Positions 21,481 to 21,535 of a stretch of DNA of 21,535 nucleotides are shown here, in pieces. The position numbers and the translations under genes are program-made. The first letter of the stretch is position 1, and each line of letters begins with the position of its first letter. The DNA is from Fen-549 sp050011315 (lineage in GTDB: Bacteria > Actinomycetota > Thermoleophilia > Gaiellales > Gaiellaceae). Location: positions 1 through 21,535 of the forward strand of contig JBEKJI010000033.1 of the NCBI GenBank assembly GCA_050011315.1, read 5' to 3'. The notes beneath the pieces were generated by a model, which did not search any database, was not told where the DNA came from, and saw only the letters and a list, made by a program, of their open reading frames with translations.

Positions 21481-21535
21481 GGGCGCATTCGTATCGGACG
21501 TAGATACGGATGCGCCCGAGGACAACGTCCTCGGG
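21481..21535 (+). terminator. Two overlapping strong hairpins at the window end
   Basis: The first stem is 15 bp (21481-21495 with 21503-21517) around a 7-nt loop. Its one non-Watson-Crick pair is U-G in plus-strand RNA and A-C in minus-strand RNA, which favours a plus-strand transcript. The second is a perfect 9-bp stem (21515-21523 with 21527-21535) around AAC. They share CCC at 21515-21517, so both cannot form in full at once. It may be the osmC terminator, 122 nt after the stop, or a switch-like RNA. The second hairpin touches the window edge. Confidence 0.5.

Overview
The window looks like a chromosomal segment of a high-GC actinobacterium. The evidence is the strong G/C bias at third codon positions, GTG starts, gene junctions that overlap as ATGA or GTGA, -10 boxes placed directly in front of start codons, and a compact trp operon with a translated leader. 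The gene mix (DUF1385/YqhQ after rpmE, many secreted proteins with an 'AYF/AYW..SG.G' signature) would fit a deep-branching class such as Thermoleophilia. That placement is inference and was not tested.

Region 1 (1-3707, minus strand) is a secreted-protein cluster read leftwards from a sigma70-like promoter near 3690 through a roughly 230-nt structured leader. It holds a small TasA/camelysin-like secreted protein (2979-3443), then after a strong hairpin a two-repeat secreted protein (1661-2779), then a large FN3/Ig-like repeat protein (1664 leftwards, leaving the window). The first two share a C-terminal domain. The third has a 5-bp insertion that breaks its frame inside near-identical 306-bp repeats.

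Region 2 (3769-5668) has a double-ACT-domain protein joined directly to peptide deformylase on the plus strand. These face a Mn/Fe superoxide dismutase on the minus strand, and a large hairpin separates the two.

Region 3 (5876-14350, minus strand) is a 684-residue protein made of two LacI-family ligand-binding modules with no visible DNA-binding domain. It lies downstream of a complete tryptophan operon: trp promoter, leader peptide with four Trp codons, attenuator, trpE, an unannotated 36-codon ORF coupled at both ends, trpG, trpD, a trpC-trpF fusion, trpB and trpA. Together these enzymes convert chorismate to tryptophan.

Region 4 (14381-18335) holds an acidic low-complexity protein of unknown function, a PduO-type cobalamin adenosyltransferase followed by a methylmalonyl-CoA mutase B12-binding subunit (a cofactor and enzyme pair), a secreted LytM/M23 peptidase on the opposite strand, and a class I methyltransferase.

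Region 5 (18603-21535, plus strand) has threonine ammonia-lyase overlapping rpmE (L31), which overlaps a DUF1385/YqhQ membrane protein. An OsmC-family peroxidase follows, and the window ends in a degenerate tandem repeat and two strong hairpins. No tRNA, rRNA, CRISPR array, transposase or integrase was recognised.
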